DNA of 64,000 nucleotides from positions 124,001 to 188,000 of the forward strand of contig NZ_NPMR01000001.1 in NCBI RefSeq assembly GCF_002245215.1, read 5' to 3'. The stretch is from Microbacterium sp. Yaish 1. Lineage in GTDB: Bacteria > Actinomycetota > Actinomycetes > Actinomycetales > Microbacteriaceae. The position numbers and the translations under genes were made by a program. Of this stretch, positions 45,254 through 55,010 are shown one piece after another; position 1 is the first letter of the stretch; the number at the start of each line of letters is the position of its first letter. The notes under the pieces were generated by a model, which was not told the origin of the DNA, did not search any database, and was given only the letters and a program-made list of their open reading frames with translations.

Positions 45254-47422
45254 ATGATCGACACCGAGGCTCTGGACTCCGGTCTGGGCGACGCCGACGA
45301 CGACGACTTCGACCCCGCCGTCGAAGACGTCGACGCGCAGCTGCCCGACCACCGCTACACCGACCGTGAGATCAGCTGGCTCGCCTTCAATCAGCGTGTG
45401 CTCGAGCTCGCGGAGGACCCGACCCTGCCGGTGCTCGAGCGGGCGAACTTCCTCGCGATCTTCGCCAGCAACCTCGACGAGTTCTTCATGGTGCGCGTCG
45501 CCGGGCTCAAGCGTCGCATCGTCACCGGCCTCGCCGTGCCCACCAACGTCGGTCGCGCTCCGCAGGAGGTGCTCTCCGACATCTCCGCAGAAGCGCACGC
45601 CCTGCAGCTGCGCCACTCGAGCGCCTGGGGCGACATGGTCCAGCCCGCTCTGGCGGAGGCGGGCATCGAGATCGTCGGCTGGGATGACCTCGACGAGTCC
45701 GAGCGCGGACGTCTGTACGACTACTTCCAGGCGCAGGTGTTCCCCGTCCTGATGCCCCTCGCCGTCGACCCGGCGCACCCCTTCCCCTATATCTCGGGCC
45801 TGTCGCTCAACCTGGCGATCCGCATCCGCAACGCCAAGACCGGCCGGCAGGAGTTCGCGCGCCTCAAGGTGCCGCCGATGCTCCCCCGGTTCGTCGAGCT
45901 CAACACCGGCACCTCGGTCAAGCGCTACCTGCCGCTCGAGGACCTGATCGCCAACAACCTCGAAGACCTCTTCCCCGGCATGGAGATCCTCGAGCACCAC
46001 ACCTTCCGGCTCACGCGCAACGAGGATGTCGTGATCGAGGAGGACGAGACCGAGAACCTCATTCAGGCCCTCGAGGCCGAGCTGCTCCGGCGCCGCTTCG
46101 GTCCGCCGATCCGGCTCGAGGTGACCGAGGACATGGACGACGTCACGCTCGACCTGCTGCTGGGCGAGCTCGACATCACCGATCAGGAGGTCTATCGACT
46201 GCCGGGCCTGCTCGACCTGCGCGGGCTCTTCGACCTCGCCCGCATCGACCGTCCCGAGCTGCGCTACAAGCCCCACGTTCCCACCACGGCGACCGCCTTC
46301 CAGCCCGCCGAGCAGAACGGGCGCACCGACTTCTTCGGCGCGATCCGGGCCGGCGACGTGCTCGTGCACCACCCGTACGAGTCGTTCACCACGAGCGTCG
46401 TCGCGTTCCTCGAGCAGGCGGCTCGCGACCCCCACGTCCTCGCCATCAAGCAGACGCTCTACCGCACGTCGGGCGACAGCCCCATCGTGCAGGCGCTCAT
46501 CGACGCGGCCGAACGCGGCAAGCAGGTGCTCGCCCTCGTCGAGGTGAAGGCCCGTTTCGACGAAGCGGCGAACATCGTCTGGGCGCGCAAGCTCGAGAAG
46601 GCCGGCGTGCACGTCGTCTACGGCCTGGTGGGGCTGAAGACGCACTGCAAGCTTCTGCACGTCATCCGCGAAGAGGACGGCGCGCTCCGCAGCTACAGCC
46701 ACATCGGCACCGGTAACTACAACCCCAAGACGAGCCGTCTCTACGAGGACTTCGGCCTGTTCACGAGCGACGAGCAGGTCGGCCGCGACCTGACACGACT
46801 GTTCAACGAGCTCAGCGGCTACGCGATCGAGAAGAAGTTCAAGCGGCTGCTCGTGGCTCCCCTCCACCTGCGGAAGGGCCTGCTGCGTCACATCGACGCC
46901 GAACGCCGCAACGCGCTCGACGGCAAGCCCGCCCACATCCGCATCAAGGTCAACTCGATGGTGGACGAGCAGATCATCGACGCCCTCTACCGGGCGAGCC
47001 AGGCCGGCGTCCGCGTTGACGTGTGGGTGCGCGGCATCTGCTCGCTTCGCACCGACCTGGCGGGCGTGACCGACAACATCACGGTCCGCTCGATCCTCGG
47101 GCGGTACCTCGAGCACTCGCGCATCTTCACGTTCCACAACAACGGTGACACGATCGCCTACATCGGCAGCGCCGACATGATGCACCGCAACCTCGACCGC
47201 CGTGTCGAGGCGCTCGTGCGCGTCGTGGCGCCTGCCCATGTCAAGGAGCTGACGACGCTGTTCGACCTGGCGATGAGCGACTCGACCAGCTCGTGGCATC
47301 TCGGTGACGGCGGTGTGTGGACGCGCCACGCGTTCGACGATGAGGGCAAGCCGCTGGTCGACCTGCAGGACCGCACGATGGCGCAGGTGCAGCGGCGCCG
47401 CCGGGCGCGGGCGGTGCGATGA
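45254..47422 (+). CDS. ppk: Polyphosphate kinase Ppk1
   Basis: 722 residues, full length. It makes inorganic polyphosphate from ATP through a phospho-histidine, His464 in [16 protein letters not shown], and has [17 protein letters not shown] nearby. The N-terminal ([17 protein letters not shown]), head and two phospholipase-D-like catalytic domains are intact. An acidic N-terminal extension (about 1-35, Asp-rich) precedes them. Start at ATG 45254 with GAGGGG ahead. It overlaps the Nudix gene by four bases. Confidence 0.97.
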   Translation: MIDTEALDSGLGDADDDDFDPAVEDVDAQLPDHRYTDREISWLAFNQRVLELAEDPTLPVLERANFLAIFASNLDEFFMVRVAGLKRRIVTGLAVPTNVGRAPQEVLSDISAEAHALQLRHSSAWGDMVQPALAEAGIEIVGWDDLDESERGRLYDYFQAQVFPVLMPLAVDPAHPFPYISGLSLNLAIRIRNAKTGRQEFARLKVPPMLPRFVELNTGTSVKRYLPLEDLIANNLEDLFPGMEILEHHTFRLTRNEDVVIEEDETENLIQALEAELLRRRFGPPIRLEVTEDMDDVTLDLLLGELDITDQEVYRLPGLLDLRGLFDLARIDRPELRYKPHVPTTATAFQPAEQNGRTDFFGAIRAGDVLVHHPYESFTTSVVAFLEQAARDPHVLAIKQTLYRTSGDSPIVQALIDAAERGKQVLALVEVKARFDEAANIVWARKLEKAGVHVVYGLVGLKTHCKLLHVIREEDGALRSYSHIGTGNYNPKTSRLYEDFGLFTSDEQVGRDLTRLFNELSGYAIEKKFKRLLVAPLHLRKGLLRHIDAERRNALDGKPAHIRIKVNSMVDEQIIDALYRASQAGVRVDVWVRGICSLRTDLAGVTDNITVRSILGRYLEHSRIFTFHNNGDTIAYIGSADMMHRNLDRRVEALVRVVAPAHVKELTTLFDLAMSDSTSSWHLGDGGVWTRHAFDDEGKPLVDLQDRTMAQVQRRRRARAVR

Positions 47423-48357
47423 CCGACACCGCGGTGTACGCGGCCGGTGGTGTGGTCTGGCGGTGGGTCGACGGCAAGGTGAAGGTGCTGATCATCCACC
47501 GCACCAAGTACCGCGACCTCACGCTGCCCAAGGGCAAGGTGGACCCGGGTGAGATGCTCGCCGAGACCGCCGTGCGCGAGATCCGCGAGGAGACCGGCAT
47601 CTCGGTCCGGCTCGGTCCGCCCATCGGAGTGTCGAAATACCACCTGCCGAGCAAGAAGCAGAAGATCGTCCACTACTGGGCGGCCGAGGCGACCGACCTG
47701 TCCATCAGGATGTCGACGTTCGTGCCGAACAAGGAGATCGCGGCACTCGAATGGATGGGGCTGAAGAAGGCGCGCAAAGCGCTGAGCTATCCCGTCGACG
47801 TCGAGATCCTCGACGAGTTCGTACGGCTGGTCGACGAACGCGCCATCGACACGTTCCCTCTCATCGCCCTGCGCCATGCCAAGGCCGTGGCCCGCGAAGA
47901 CTGGGACGGCGAGGATGCCGCACGGCCGCTGTCCGCGCGCGGGAAGAAGCAGGCGCACGCGATCGTGGGCCCGCTCGTCGCGTTCGGCGTCCGCCGGATC
48001 ATCTCGTCCGACGCGCGGCGCTGCGTGCGCACCGTGACACCCCTCGCGGCGGCGATCAGCAAGCGGATCGACAAGAGCGCGCATCTGTCGCAGGACGCCT
48101 GGGAGAACGGACTGGCCGACGTCCGATCGGTGGTCGGTGACCGGGTGCGCGCCCGCAAGCCGGTCGTGCTCTGCACCCACGGCCCGGTGCTCCCCGACGT
48201 CTTGAACGAGATGGCGCTCGCCACCGGCACCCTGCGCGGCTCGTACCTCGGCAGCGCCTCGGCGCTCGAGACCGGCGCGTTCTCGGTCGTGCACCTGCCG
48301 CGTGAGAACCCGGGCTCGGGGATCGTCGCGATCGAAACACACATGCCGAAGGTGTGA
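47419..48357 (+). CDS. MutT1-like Nudix hydrolase with C-terminal histidine phosphatase domain
   Basis: 312 residues, two domains. The Nudix box runs about 40-62 ([14 protein letters not shown], then REIREETGI). The phosphatase domain begins about 150 with [10 protein letters not shown] (the RHG-like motif reads RHA) and ends with [12 protein letters not shown]. This is the architecture of mycobacterial MutT1, which hydrolyses oxidised nucleotides and diadenosine polyphosphates. It is translationally coupled to ppk, which links it to polyphosphate and nucleotide metabolism. Confidence 0.93.
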   Translation: MTDTAVYAAGGVVWRWVDGKVKVLIIHRTKYRDLTLPKGKVDPGEMLAETAVREIREETGISVRLGPPIGVSKYHLPSKKQKIVHYWAAEATDLSIRMSTFVPNKEIAALEWMGLKKARKALSYPVDVEILDEFVRLVDERAIDTFPLIALRHAKAVAREDWDGEDAARPLSARGKKQAHAIVGPLVAFGVRRIISSDARRCVRTVTPLAAAISKRIDKSAHLSQDAWENGLADVRSVVGDRVRARKPVVLCTHGPVLPDVLNEMALATGTLRGSYLGSASALETGAFSVVHLPRENPGSGIVAIETHMPKV

Positions 48358-48411
48358 TCTCGCTCGCGCAACCACGCCGCGAGGCCCGTCTTTCCGCGGC
48401 TCGGGAGCGCC

Positions 48412-48433
48412 GTTCACCTTCTGTTCACCCCCA
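48412..48433 (+). promoter_or_regulatory. PHO box upstream of pstS
   Basis: GTTCACCTTCT and GTTCACCCCCA are direct 11-base repeats, each starting with GTTCACC, as in the actinobacterial PHO box bound by RegX3/PhoP. It lies 69 bases before the pstS ATG and 55 bases after the Nudix gene. Confidence 0.88.
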
Positions 48434-48501
48434 CAGCGCACTCTCGTAAGGGACGGTGTCTACCGTTCGGGACGAACCTGCACCGGGTTCTCGTCACCAA
48501 C

Positions 48502-49623
48502 ATGCGAAGGATTCACACAGTGAAGCTCTCCCGATTCGCCCAGCTGGGCGCCGTGGCCGCCGTGGCCTCTCTTGCCCTCGCCGGCTGCGCTGCAAACGAA
48601 AGCGCTGCGCCCGGCGCCGGCTCGAGCGACTCCTCGGCACCCTCCCTCGAGGGCAACCTCGTCGGTGGCGGCGCCTCGTCGCAGGAGGTCGCCGTCCAGG
48701 CCTGGACCCAGGGCCTGCAGACCGCGAACCCCGGTCTCACGATCGACTACGACCCCTCCGGTTCGGGCACGGGACGCGAGTCGTTCCAGGCCGGTGCCGT
48801 GCAGTTCGCCGGCTCGGACCGCGCGTTCAAGACCGACGAGATCACGGCCGGCCCGTTCGAGGCATGCGCGGCCGACTCCGACCTCGTCGAGCTGCCGACC
48901 TACATCTCGCCGATCGCCGTCGTCTTCAACATCGACGGCGTCGACTCGCTGAACCTCGACGCGACGACGCTCGCGAAGATCTTCGCCGGTCAGATCACGA
49001 CGTGGAACGACCCCGCCATCGCCGCCCTCAACTCGGGCGTCGAGCTGCCCGCGACGGCGATCACGCCCGTCCACCGCTCCGACAAGTCGGGCACCACCGG
49101 CAACTTCACCGACTACCTCGCCAAGACCGCGCCCGATGTGTGGACCGCCGGTTCGGTCGAGGAGTGGCCGGCCCTCGGCGGCGAGGCCGCTCAGGGCACG
49201 TCGGGCGTCATCTCGGCCGTCGAGGGCGGACAGGGCACCATCGGCTACGCCGACGCCTCGCGCGCCGGCAACCTCGGCACCGTGGCGATCAAGGTCGGCG
49301 AGGAGTTCGTCGAGTACTCGCCCGAGGCCGCGGCCGCGATCGTCGACGCCTCGCCCGAGGAAGAGGGTCGCGCCGCCACCGACATCGCGATCAAGCTCGA
49401 CCGCACCAGCACCGAGGCGGGCGTCTACCCGATCGTCCTCGTGAGCTACCTCATCGGCTGCGCGGAGTACAAGGACGCCGCGACCGCCGAGATGGTCAAG
49501 GGCTTCTTCAGCTACGCCGCGAGCGCCGAGGGCCAGGACGCCGCGGCATCCGCTGCCGGCTCCGCCCCCATCTCGGAGACCCTGCGCACGCAGGTCACCG
49601 AGGCCATCGAGGCCATCAAGTAA
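48502..49623 (+). CDS. pstS: Phosphate ABC transporter substrate-binding lipoprotein PstS
   Basis: 373 residues. The signal peptide ends in lipobox LALAGC, followed by a Ser/Ala/Gly linker. The binding protein has GGGASSQEVAVQAW and YDPSGSGTGRESF (phosphate-binding loop), VELPTYISPIAVVFN, ITTWNDPAI and HRSDKSGTTGNFTDYL. It captures phosphate outside the membrane for PstCAB. A PHO box upstream predicts induction at low phosphate. Confidence 0.97.
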   Translation: MRRIHTVKLSRFAQLGAVAAVASLALAGCAANESAAPGAGSSDSSAPSLEGNLVGGGASSQEVAVQAWTQGLQTANPGLTIDYDPSGSGTGRESFQAGAVQFAGSDRAFKTDEITAGPFEACAADSDLVELPTYISPIAVVFNIDGVDSLNLDATTLAKIFAGQITTWNDPAIAALNSGVELPATAITPVHRSDKSGTTGNFTDYLAKTAPDVWTAGSVEEWPALGGEAAQGTSGVISAVEGGQGTIGYADASRAGNLGTVAIKVGEEFVEYSPEAAAAIVDASPEEEGRAATDIAIKLDRTSTEAGVYPIVLVSYLIGCAEYKDAATAEMVKGFFSYAASAEGQDAAASAAGSAPISETLRTQVTEAIEAIK

Positions 49624-49632
49624 GACGCTCCG

Positions 49633-49665
49633 GGTGCCCGGTCCGGTTTCGCCGGGCCGGGCACC
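49633..49665 (+). terminator. Intercistronic hairpin after pstS
   Basis: GGTGCCCGGTCCGG pairs with CCGGGCCGGGCACC (one G-U pair) around TTTCG, between pstS and pstC in the same transcript. It may end most transcripts or protect the pstS message, giving more binding protein than permease. Confidence 0.72.
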
Positions 49666-49701
49666 TCGCGCGGTTCCCGTCCGTCGCACAGAATCGAAGC
49701 C

Positions 49702-50655
49702 ATGACCACCACACCCGAGGTCACCCGCACCGGAGCCCCGAAAGCCAAGACCCGAGCGGGCGACCGCTGGTTCTCCGGCACCGCGCTCTTCGCCGGCTCG
49801 ATGATCCTCGTGACCCTCGCCGCGGTCGCGATCTTCCTGGTCATCCAGTCGCTCCCCGCTTTCGTCGCCACCAACGAAGACGCCTCGATCCTGCCCGACA
49901 ACTTCTGGTCGTACGTCGGGCCGCTCGTCTTCGGCACCGTCTGGGCCGCTGCGCTGGCCCTGCTCATGGCCGTGCCGCTGTCGCTCGGCGTCGCCCTCTT
50001 CATCTCGCACTACGCACCGCGCAAGCTCGCTCAGGCCCTCGGTTACGTCGTCGATCTGCTCGCGGCCGTCCCCTCCGTGGTCTTCGGCCTGTGGGGCATC
50101 GGCGTCCTGGCACCGGCCGTGCAGCCGGTGTACAGCTGGTTCGTCGACAACGTGGGGTGGTTCCCGCTCTTCAACGGCCCCGTCTCCAGCACGGGCCGCA
50201 CGATCTTCACGGCATCCGTCGTCCTCGCCGTCATGGTCACTCCGATCATCACCGCGATCTGCCGCGAGATCTTCCTGCAGACGCCGACCCTCCACGAGGA
50301 GGCCGCCCTGGCCCTCGGGTCGACGCGCTGGGAGATGATCCGCATGGCCGTCTTCCCCTTCGCCCGCAGCGGCATCGTCTCGGCCGCCATGCTCGGCCTC
50401 GGTCGGGCGCTGGGCGAGACCATGGCCGTCGCCATGGTGCTCTCCGTGTCGGGCGGCGTCACCTTCGCGCTCTTCACCTCGGGAAACCCCTCGACGATCG
50501 CGGCGAACATCGCACTCACCTTCCCCGAGGCCTACGGGACGAACGTCAACGTCCTCATCGCCACGGGCCTCATCCTCTTCGTCGTCACCTTCGCGGTGAA
50601 CGCGGTCGCGCGCTACATCGTGAGCCGCCGCAAGGAATTCTCGGGGGCCAACTGA
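49702..50655 (+). CDS. pstC: Phosphate ABC transporter permease PstC
   Basis: 317 residues with six or seven membrane helices. The ABC-permease EAA loop reads EEAALALGSTRWEMIRM, followed by SGIVSAAMLGLGRALGET, as is normal for PstC. It forms the channel with PstA. The start is an ATG after the pstS hairpin, and the stop is one base from the pstA start. Confidence 0.96.
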   Translation: MTTTPEVTRTGAPKAKTRAGDRWFSGTALFAGSMILVTLAAVAIFLVIQSLPAFVATNEDASILPDNFWSYVGPLVFGTVWAAALALLMAVPLSLGVALFISHYAPRKLAQALGYVVDLLAAVPSVVFGLWGIGVLAPAVQPVYSWFVDNVGWFPLFNGPVSSTGRTIFTASVVLAVMVTPIITAICREIFLQTPTLHEEAALALGSTRWEMIRMAVFPFARSGIVSAAMLGLGRALGETMAVAMVLSVSGGVTFALFTSGNPSTIAANIALTFPEAYGTNVNVLIATGLILFVVTFAVNAVARYIVSRRKEFSGAN

Positions 50656-50656
50656 C

Positions 50657-51754
50657 ATGACCGCGACTCTCACTCCCCCGAGCACGTCGGCGCGCAGCGC
50701 ATCGACGAGCCTCACCACGGGGCATCTGCCCTCGTGGGGCCCCTGGGCCATCCTCGGCGCCTCGCTCGTGGTCGTCGGGATCTTCTTCGGCGTGATCGCA
50801 GCCGCCTCGGGCGACGCACTCAACATCCCGGCCTGGCTGATCCTGTCGGCGGTGGCCTACCTCGTGCTCATCACGGCGGTATCGGCCGCCGTCGAGGGCC
50901 GTCGCAAGTCGGTCGACCGCCTGGTGACGGGCGTCGTCACGGTGGCGTTCCTCATCGCGATGGTGCCGCTCGTCTCCGTGGCGTTCACCGTCATCACGCT
51001 GGGCGCCCCCAGCTGGAGCGGCGAGTTCTTCAGCTCGTCGATGCGCAACGTCGTCGGCGAAGGCGGCGGTGCGCTCCACGCCATCATGGGCACCGTCCTC
51101 ATCACGCTCGCGGCGGCAGTCATCTCGATCCCGATCGGCATCTTCACCGCGATCTATCTCATCGAGTACGGCCAGGGGAAGCGCCTGGCGCAGGGCATCA
51201 CGTTCCTCGTCGACGTCATGACCGGCATCCCCTCGATCGTGGCCGGCCTCTTCGCCTACGCCCTGTTCGCGCTCTTCCTCGGCCCCGGCATCCGTCTGGG
51301 CATCATGGGGTCGGTCGCGCTCGCGGTGCTGATGATCCCGGTCGTCGTCCGCTCGACCGAAGAGATGCTGCGCCTCGTCCCCAACGAGCTGCGCGAAGCC
51401 TCGTACGCGCTCGGCGTGCCCAAGTGGCTCACGATCGCGAAGGTCGTGCTGCCGACGGCGATCGCGGGCATCACCACCGGCGTCATGCTGTCGATCTCGC
51501 GCGTCATCGGCGAGACCGCACCGCTGCTGATCACCGCCGGCTTCACGGCATCCATGAACTACGACCTCTTCAACGGTCGTATGCAGACCCTGCCGGTCTT
51601 CACCTACACGCAGTACATGAACCAGGGCATTCCCGCCGAGGCCTTCGTCGGCCGCGCGTGGGCATCGGCCCTGACCCTCATCGTCATCGTGATGCTGTTG
51701 AACCTCGTGGCGCGCCTGATCGCCAAGTTCTTCGCACCCAAGACCGGCCGCTGA
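50657..51754 (+). CDS. pstA: Phosphate ABC transporter permease PstA
   Basis: 365 residues, longer than the usual 280-300 because of extra N-terminal membrane segments (about 30-100). The core has [16 protein letters not shown], the EAA loop [18 protein letters not shown] and [15 protein letters not shown]. It pairs with PstC. ATG 50657 lies one base after pstC. Confidence 0.95.
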   Translation: MTATLTPPSTSARSASTSLTTGHLPSWGPWAILGASLVVVGIFFGVIAAASGDALNIPAWLILSAVAYLVLITAVSAAVEGRRKSVDRLVTGVVTVAFLIAMVPLVSVAFTVITLGAPSWSGEFFSSSMRNVVGEGGGALHAIMGTVLITLAAAVISIPIGIFTAIYLIEYGQGKRLAQGITFLVDVMTGIPSIVAGLFAYALFALFLGPGIRLGIMGSVALAVLMIPVVVRSTEEMLRLVPNELREASYALGVPKWLTIAKVVLPTAIAGITTGVMLSISRVIGETAPLLITAGFTASMNYDLFNGRMQTLPVFTYTQYMNQGIPAEAFVGRAWASALTLIVIVMLLNLVARLIAKFFAPKTGR

Positions 51755-51773
51755 CCCGAAAGAAAGAACCTCC

Positions 51774-52553
51774 GTGTCCAAGAGCATCGAAGTCAACGAC
51801 CTCAACGTCTACTACGGCGACTTCCTCGCCGTCGAGGGCGTCTCCCTCGACATCGAACCCCGCAGCGTCACCGCCTTCATCGGCCCGTCGGGCTGCGGCA
51901 AGTCGACGTTCCTCCGCACCCTCAACCGCATGCACGAGGTGATCCCCGGCGCCCGCGTCGAGGGCAGCGTCCTGCTCGACGGCGACGACCTGTACGGCCC
52001 GGGCGTCGACCCCGTGCTCGTGCGCCGCCAGGTCGGCATGGTGTTCCAGCGGCCGAACCCCTTCCCCACGATGTCGATCCGCGAGAACGTGCTGGCGGGC
52101 GTCAAGCTCAACAACCGTCGCATCTCGAAGTCCGACGCCGACGCTCTCGTCGAGAAGTCGCTGCGTGGCGCCAACCTCTGGAACGAGGTCAAGGACCGCC
52201 TCGACAAGCCCGGCTCGGGCCTCTCGGGCGGGCAGCAGCAGCGTCTGTGCATCGCTCGCGCGATCGCGGTCTCGCCCGACGTGCTGCTGATGGACGAGCC
52301 GTGCTCGGCCCTGGACCCGATCTCGACGTTCGCCATCGAGGAGCTCATTCAGGAGCTCAAGAGCGACTACACCGTCGTCATCGTCACGCACAACATGCAG
52401 CAGGCCTCGCGCGTGAGCGACAAGACCGCGTTCTTCAACATCGCGGGAACCGGCAAGCCCGGCAAGCTGATCGAGTACGACGACACGACCTCGATCTTCA
52501 CCACCCCGTCTGTGCAGGCCACCGAGGACTACGTCTCCGGCCGCTTCGGGTGA
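51774..52553 (+). CDS. pstB: Phosphate ABC transporter ATPase PstB
   Basis: 259 residues, full length. Walker [10 protein letters not shown], PstB-typical [13 protein letters not shown], signature [15 protein letters not shown], Walker [14 protein letters not shown] and switch His VTHNMQQA are all present. The GTG start is preceded by GAAAGAAAG, 19 bases after pstA. A short GC hairpin (CGAGC-CCG-GCTCG, about 52556-52568) follows the stop and is a weak terminator. Confidence 0.97.
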   Translation: MSKSIEVNDLNVYYGDFLAVEGVSLDIEPRSVTAFIGPSGCGKSTFLRTLNRMHEVIPGARVEGSVLLDGDDLYGPGVDPVLVRRQVGMVFQRPNPFPTMSIRENVLAGVKLNNRRISKSDADALVEKSLRGANLWNEVKDRLDKPGSGLSGGQQQRLCIARAIAVSPDVLLMDEPCSALDPISTFAIEELIQELKSDYTVVIVTHNMQQASRVSDKTAFFNIAGTGKPGKLIEYDDTTSIFTTPSVQATEDYVSGRFG

Positions 52554-52590
52554 GCCGAGCCCCGGCTCGTTGTGCGTCGGGCCCCGCGAG

Positions 52591-52694
52591 TGCCGGGATG
52601 CAAGGGATCGTGCGCGGATGCAAGGGATCGAGTCCGACACCCCGGTGAGGATGCCGCTCGGGCGGGGTGTCGCGTCAAATCCCTTGCATCGCGG
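52591..52694. repeat. Dispersed palindromic repeat, copy A
   Basis: It opens TGCCGGGATGCAAGGGATCG, repeats ATGCAAGGGATCG at 52618, has the core GACACCCCGG...GGATGCCGCTCG, and ends ATCCCTTGCATCGCGG. ATGCAAGGGAT and ATCCCTTGCAT are exact inverted ends, so the unit can fold into a long hairpin. It lies between pstB and the AbiEi/DUF559-like gene. Confidence 0.72.
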
Positions 52695-52805
52695 AGCGCG
52701 GTCATCGGGCGCAGCGGTTCCTGCACGAGGCACCGAGCACCAGAGCAGTGCACAGAACGAGCGATGTGGGCCATCGGCCGGCGCCGGGTCGAGCACGGTT
52801 GGGGG

Positions 52806-53642
52806 ATGTGCGAGTCGCGATCGGTCTTCACGACCCGGGAGCTCCGGGCAGACGGGCTGAGCCGCCGGGAGATCACCGCGGCGGTCGACTCCGGCCGGCT
52901 CAGCCGCATCCGGATCGGGATGTACGCCTCCCCCGGCGCGTGCACCTCGGCCCGAGCCATTGCAGCGCACGGCGGCTCGATGGCATGCGTCACGGCCGCG
53001 CGCCATCACGGCCTCTGGACCCTCGATGACGACGACGAACCGCACGTATGGCTGAAGACCGGCCAGCGAGCCCACCACGACGGGTCGTGCGGGTGCATCG
53101 AGCATTGGGACCGCGATGCGCGTGCGGCGGCATCCGGTCCTCTTCCGCTCCGGCAGGTGCTGCGCCAGATCCTCGGATGCCGTGGTCCCGAGCACTTCTT
53201 CGTCACGCTGGAATCCGCGCTGCGACAGCGCCGCCTCACGAGGGACGACCTGCGATGGCTCCGAAGACACACCAACGCCCGCGGCCGGGAGGCGATCCGC
53301 CTCGCTCGGACGGATGCCGACAGCGGACTCGAGTCGCTCCTGCGGTGGCGTCTTCGGAAGCACGGCCTCCGGGTGAGGACCCAGGTCTCCGTCTTCGGAG
53401 TCGGTGTCGTCGACGCGCTGATCGGCGACCGGCTCATCGTCGAGCTCGACGGCAGGGCCAATCATCACGGCAGCGCCAAGCGCCACAAGGACCTGACGCG
53501 CGACGCGAACGCGGCGTCGTGGGGCTACGTGACGCTGCGCTTCGACTACGCTCTCGTCATCCACGACTGGGAGCTCGTCGAGTCCGCCATCCTCGGAGCC
53601 CTGCGATCGCACCCGAGCCTGCAGCTCGCGGCATCCGCCTGA
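52806..53642 (+). CDS. AbiEi-like/DUF559 protein
   Basis: 278 residues from the ATG at 52806. The N-terminal part is a winged-helix of the AbiEi antitoxin type (FTTRELRADGLSRREITAAV, then LSRIRIGMYASPGA). The C-terminal part is a DUF559-like, Vsr-related nuclease fold (GLESLLRWRLRKHGL, VVDALIGDRLIVELDGRANH, YVTLRFDYALV). No AbiEii toxin partner is adjacent, so it is a solitary member, a common type in actinobacteria. The gene is bracketed by two copies of the palindromic repeat. Nuclease activity is possible but unproven. Confidence 0.83.
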   Translation: MCESRSVFTTRELRADGLSRREITAAVDSGRLSRIRIGMYASPGACTSARAIAAHGGSMACVTAARHHGLWTLDDDDEPHVWLKTGQRAHHDGSCGCIEHWDRDARAAASGPLPLRQVLRQILGCRGPEHFFVTLESALRQRRLTRDDLRWLRRHTNARGREAIRLARTDADSGLESLLRWRLRKHGLRVRTQVSVFGVGVVDALIGDRLIVELDGRANHHGSAKRHKDLTRDANAASWGYVTLRFDYALVIHDWELVESAILGALRSHPSLQLAASA

Positions 53643-53675
53643 CGCCCCCTCACACCGTGACTCGGTCTCCCCACC

Positions 53676-53760
53676 GTGCCGGGATGCAATGCTTCGCCCC
53701 CGACACCCCGAGGCGACCCGCGACCCGCCGGCGTGGCGCGCACGATCCCTTGCATCGCGC
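53676..53760. repeat. Dispersed palindromic repeat, copy B
   Basis: GTGCCGGGATGCAATGC... with the shared core CGACACCCCG and the shared end GATCCCTTGCATCGCG. The middle is diverged from copies A and C. It sits between the AbiEi/DUF559-like gene and the convergent PLP enzyme gene. Confidence 0.68.
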
Positions 53761-53789
53761 CACCTCGACTCCGCCGCCGCGTGCGGGCC

Positions 53790-54674
53790 TCAGTCGCGTG
53801 GCGAGAGCAGGTAGGCGTTGAGGGATGCCGTGAACTCGGCGTCCATGCCGAGAGCGGCGCCGTCGAGCTCGACGATGGGAGCCGCGAGCCGGACGCTCGA
53901 CACCAGCCACGCGGCATCCGCTCGTCGCAGCTCGTCGACCGGAATCGTCTCGTACGCCGTCTCGAAGCCGCGCTCGGCGAGGTGCTCGAACAGGCTCAGC
54001 TGCGTCGTGCCGTGCAGGATCCCGCCGTTGGGCGCCGGGGTGACGAATGTGTCGCCGCGCCGCAGGATGAGCGATGCCGTCGGCGCCTCGAGCACGAACC
54101 CGTCGGAGCTGAGGAAGATCGCGTCATCCGCGCCGCGCCGGTGCGCCTCGCGCAGGGCCGCCATGTTCACCGCGTACGACAGGGTCTTCGCGCCCAGGAG
54201 CAGCCACGGAGCCCGCGCGGGCGCGTCGATGGCGTAGCCGCGGTCGAGAGTCACGACGCGGATGCCGCTCGTGCGCGGCTCGGTGAAGTCCGCCGCCGCC
54301 GCGGCCGTCGCCCACGCCGTCGGGGTCGGTCCGTGCTCGATGCCGCGGCTGAGGATCAGCTTGACGACTCCCTCGCCCGAACCGCATTCGGATGCCGCGA
54401 CGGCCACGGCCGCCCGCCACTGGCCGATGTGCGGCACCGGCAGGTCGCAGAGCTTGGCGGAGTGCGCCAGGCGCTCGAGGTGCGCCTCGACCTCCTGCGG
54501 GTGGCCGTCGACCACGCCGATGGACTCGAAGATGCCGTCGCCGCGCTGGGTGCTGAGCTCTCCCACTGTCAGCGCCGGGGCCGCGGGATCGACCGGAGTG
54601 AAGGTCGACGCCAAGTCAGACCGGGTGTCATCCGCCGCGAGCGGGTCGATCATCAGCGCGAAACGCAGTGCCAT
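53790..54674 (-). CDS. Class IV aminotransferase (aminodeoxychorismate lyase-like)
   Basis: 294 residues, fold-type IV PLP enzyme. The PLP lysine is in LLLGAKTLSYAVNMAA, with RGDGIFES at the N-terminus and ILHGTTQLSLFEHL binding the phosphate. Such proteins act as aminodeoxychorismate lyase (PabC, folate pathway) or as branched-chain/D-amino-acid aminotransferases. The neighbourhood does not decide; PabC is my first choice. No pabAB lies nearby. The stop is close to repeat copy B and the start is next to copy C. Confidence 0.85.
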   Translation of the reverse strand: MALRFALMIDPLAADDTRSDLASTFTPVDPAAPALTVGELSTQRGDGIFESIGVVDGHPQEVEAHLERLAHSAKLCDLPVPHIGQWRAAVAVAASECGSGEGVVKLILSRGIEHGPTPTAWATAAAAADFTEPRTSGIRVVTLDRGYAIDAPARAPWLLLGAKTLSYAVNMAALREAHRRGADDAIFLSSDGFVLEAPTASLILRRGDTFVTPAPNGGILHGTTQLSLFEHLAERGFETAYETIPVDELRRADAAWLVSSVRLAAPIVELDGAALGMDAEFTASLNAYLLSPRD

Positions 54675-54697
54675 GCGCCGAGCCTACGACGCGCCCG

Positions 54698-54782
54698 GTA
54701 CCGGGATGCACGACATCCTGCGCGACACCCCGGTACGGATGCCGCTCCCCCGGCACGTCGCCCGCGATCCCTTGGATCGCGG
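54698..54782. repeat. Dispersed palindromic repeat, copy C
   Basis: GTACCGGGATGCACGACATCC, core GACACCCCGGTACGGATGCCG, end GATCCCTTGGATCGCGG. It is closest to copy A in the core. It lies just upstream of the class IV aminotransferase start, so it could also affect that promoter. Confidence 0.68.
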
Positions 54783-54878
54783 CCCCCGCCCACACCCGAA
54801 GCCACCACCCACTACCGGCCGGTTCCCGGATTTGTCCACCCCGGGAATGCCCACGTCCGAGGCTCCGTTAGACTGTAT

Positions 54879-54969
54879 GTGCCGGGCCGCAGTAACCCCG
54901 GGCTCCATCTTCAGCCGCTGCGAGCGGCCACGCGCCGAGAGGCGTTCTGCGGCCCGGCACTTCTCTTTT
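54879..54969 (+). ncRNA. Candidate structured small RNA
   Basis: A 14-base-pair perfect closing stem (GTGCCGGGCCGCAG at 54879 / CTGCGGCCCGGCAC at 54947) encloses inner hairpins GGCT/AGCC, GCCGCT-GCG-AGCGGC and CGCC-GAGA-GGCG, and is followed by TTCTCTTTT. A TAGACT box at 54869 fits a -10 element, though no -35 is clear. No coding frame is evident here. It does not match the SRP RNA core or other RNAs I know. Alternative: a terminator structure for the leftward gene ending at 55011. Confidence 0.5.
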
Positions 54970-55010
54970 CCGGGTCTTTCCGGCCGGTTTCCGACCTCGC
55001 AGCGGTCGGC

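Noticed and set aside
45041-47329. Leftward 762-codon frame opposite ppk
   Set aside because: Antisense shadow of ppk with biased composition and no motifs.
48460-50826. Leftward 788-codon frame opposite pstS-pstC
   Set aside because: Spans two real genes on the other strand; no domain.
54879-54969. Signal recognition particle RNA
   Set aside because: Lacks the conserved CAGG...GGAA...AGCAG core of domain IV.
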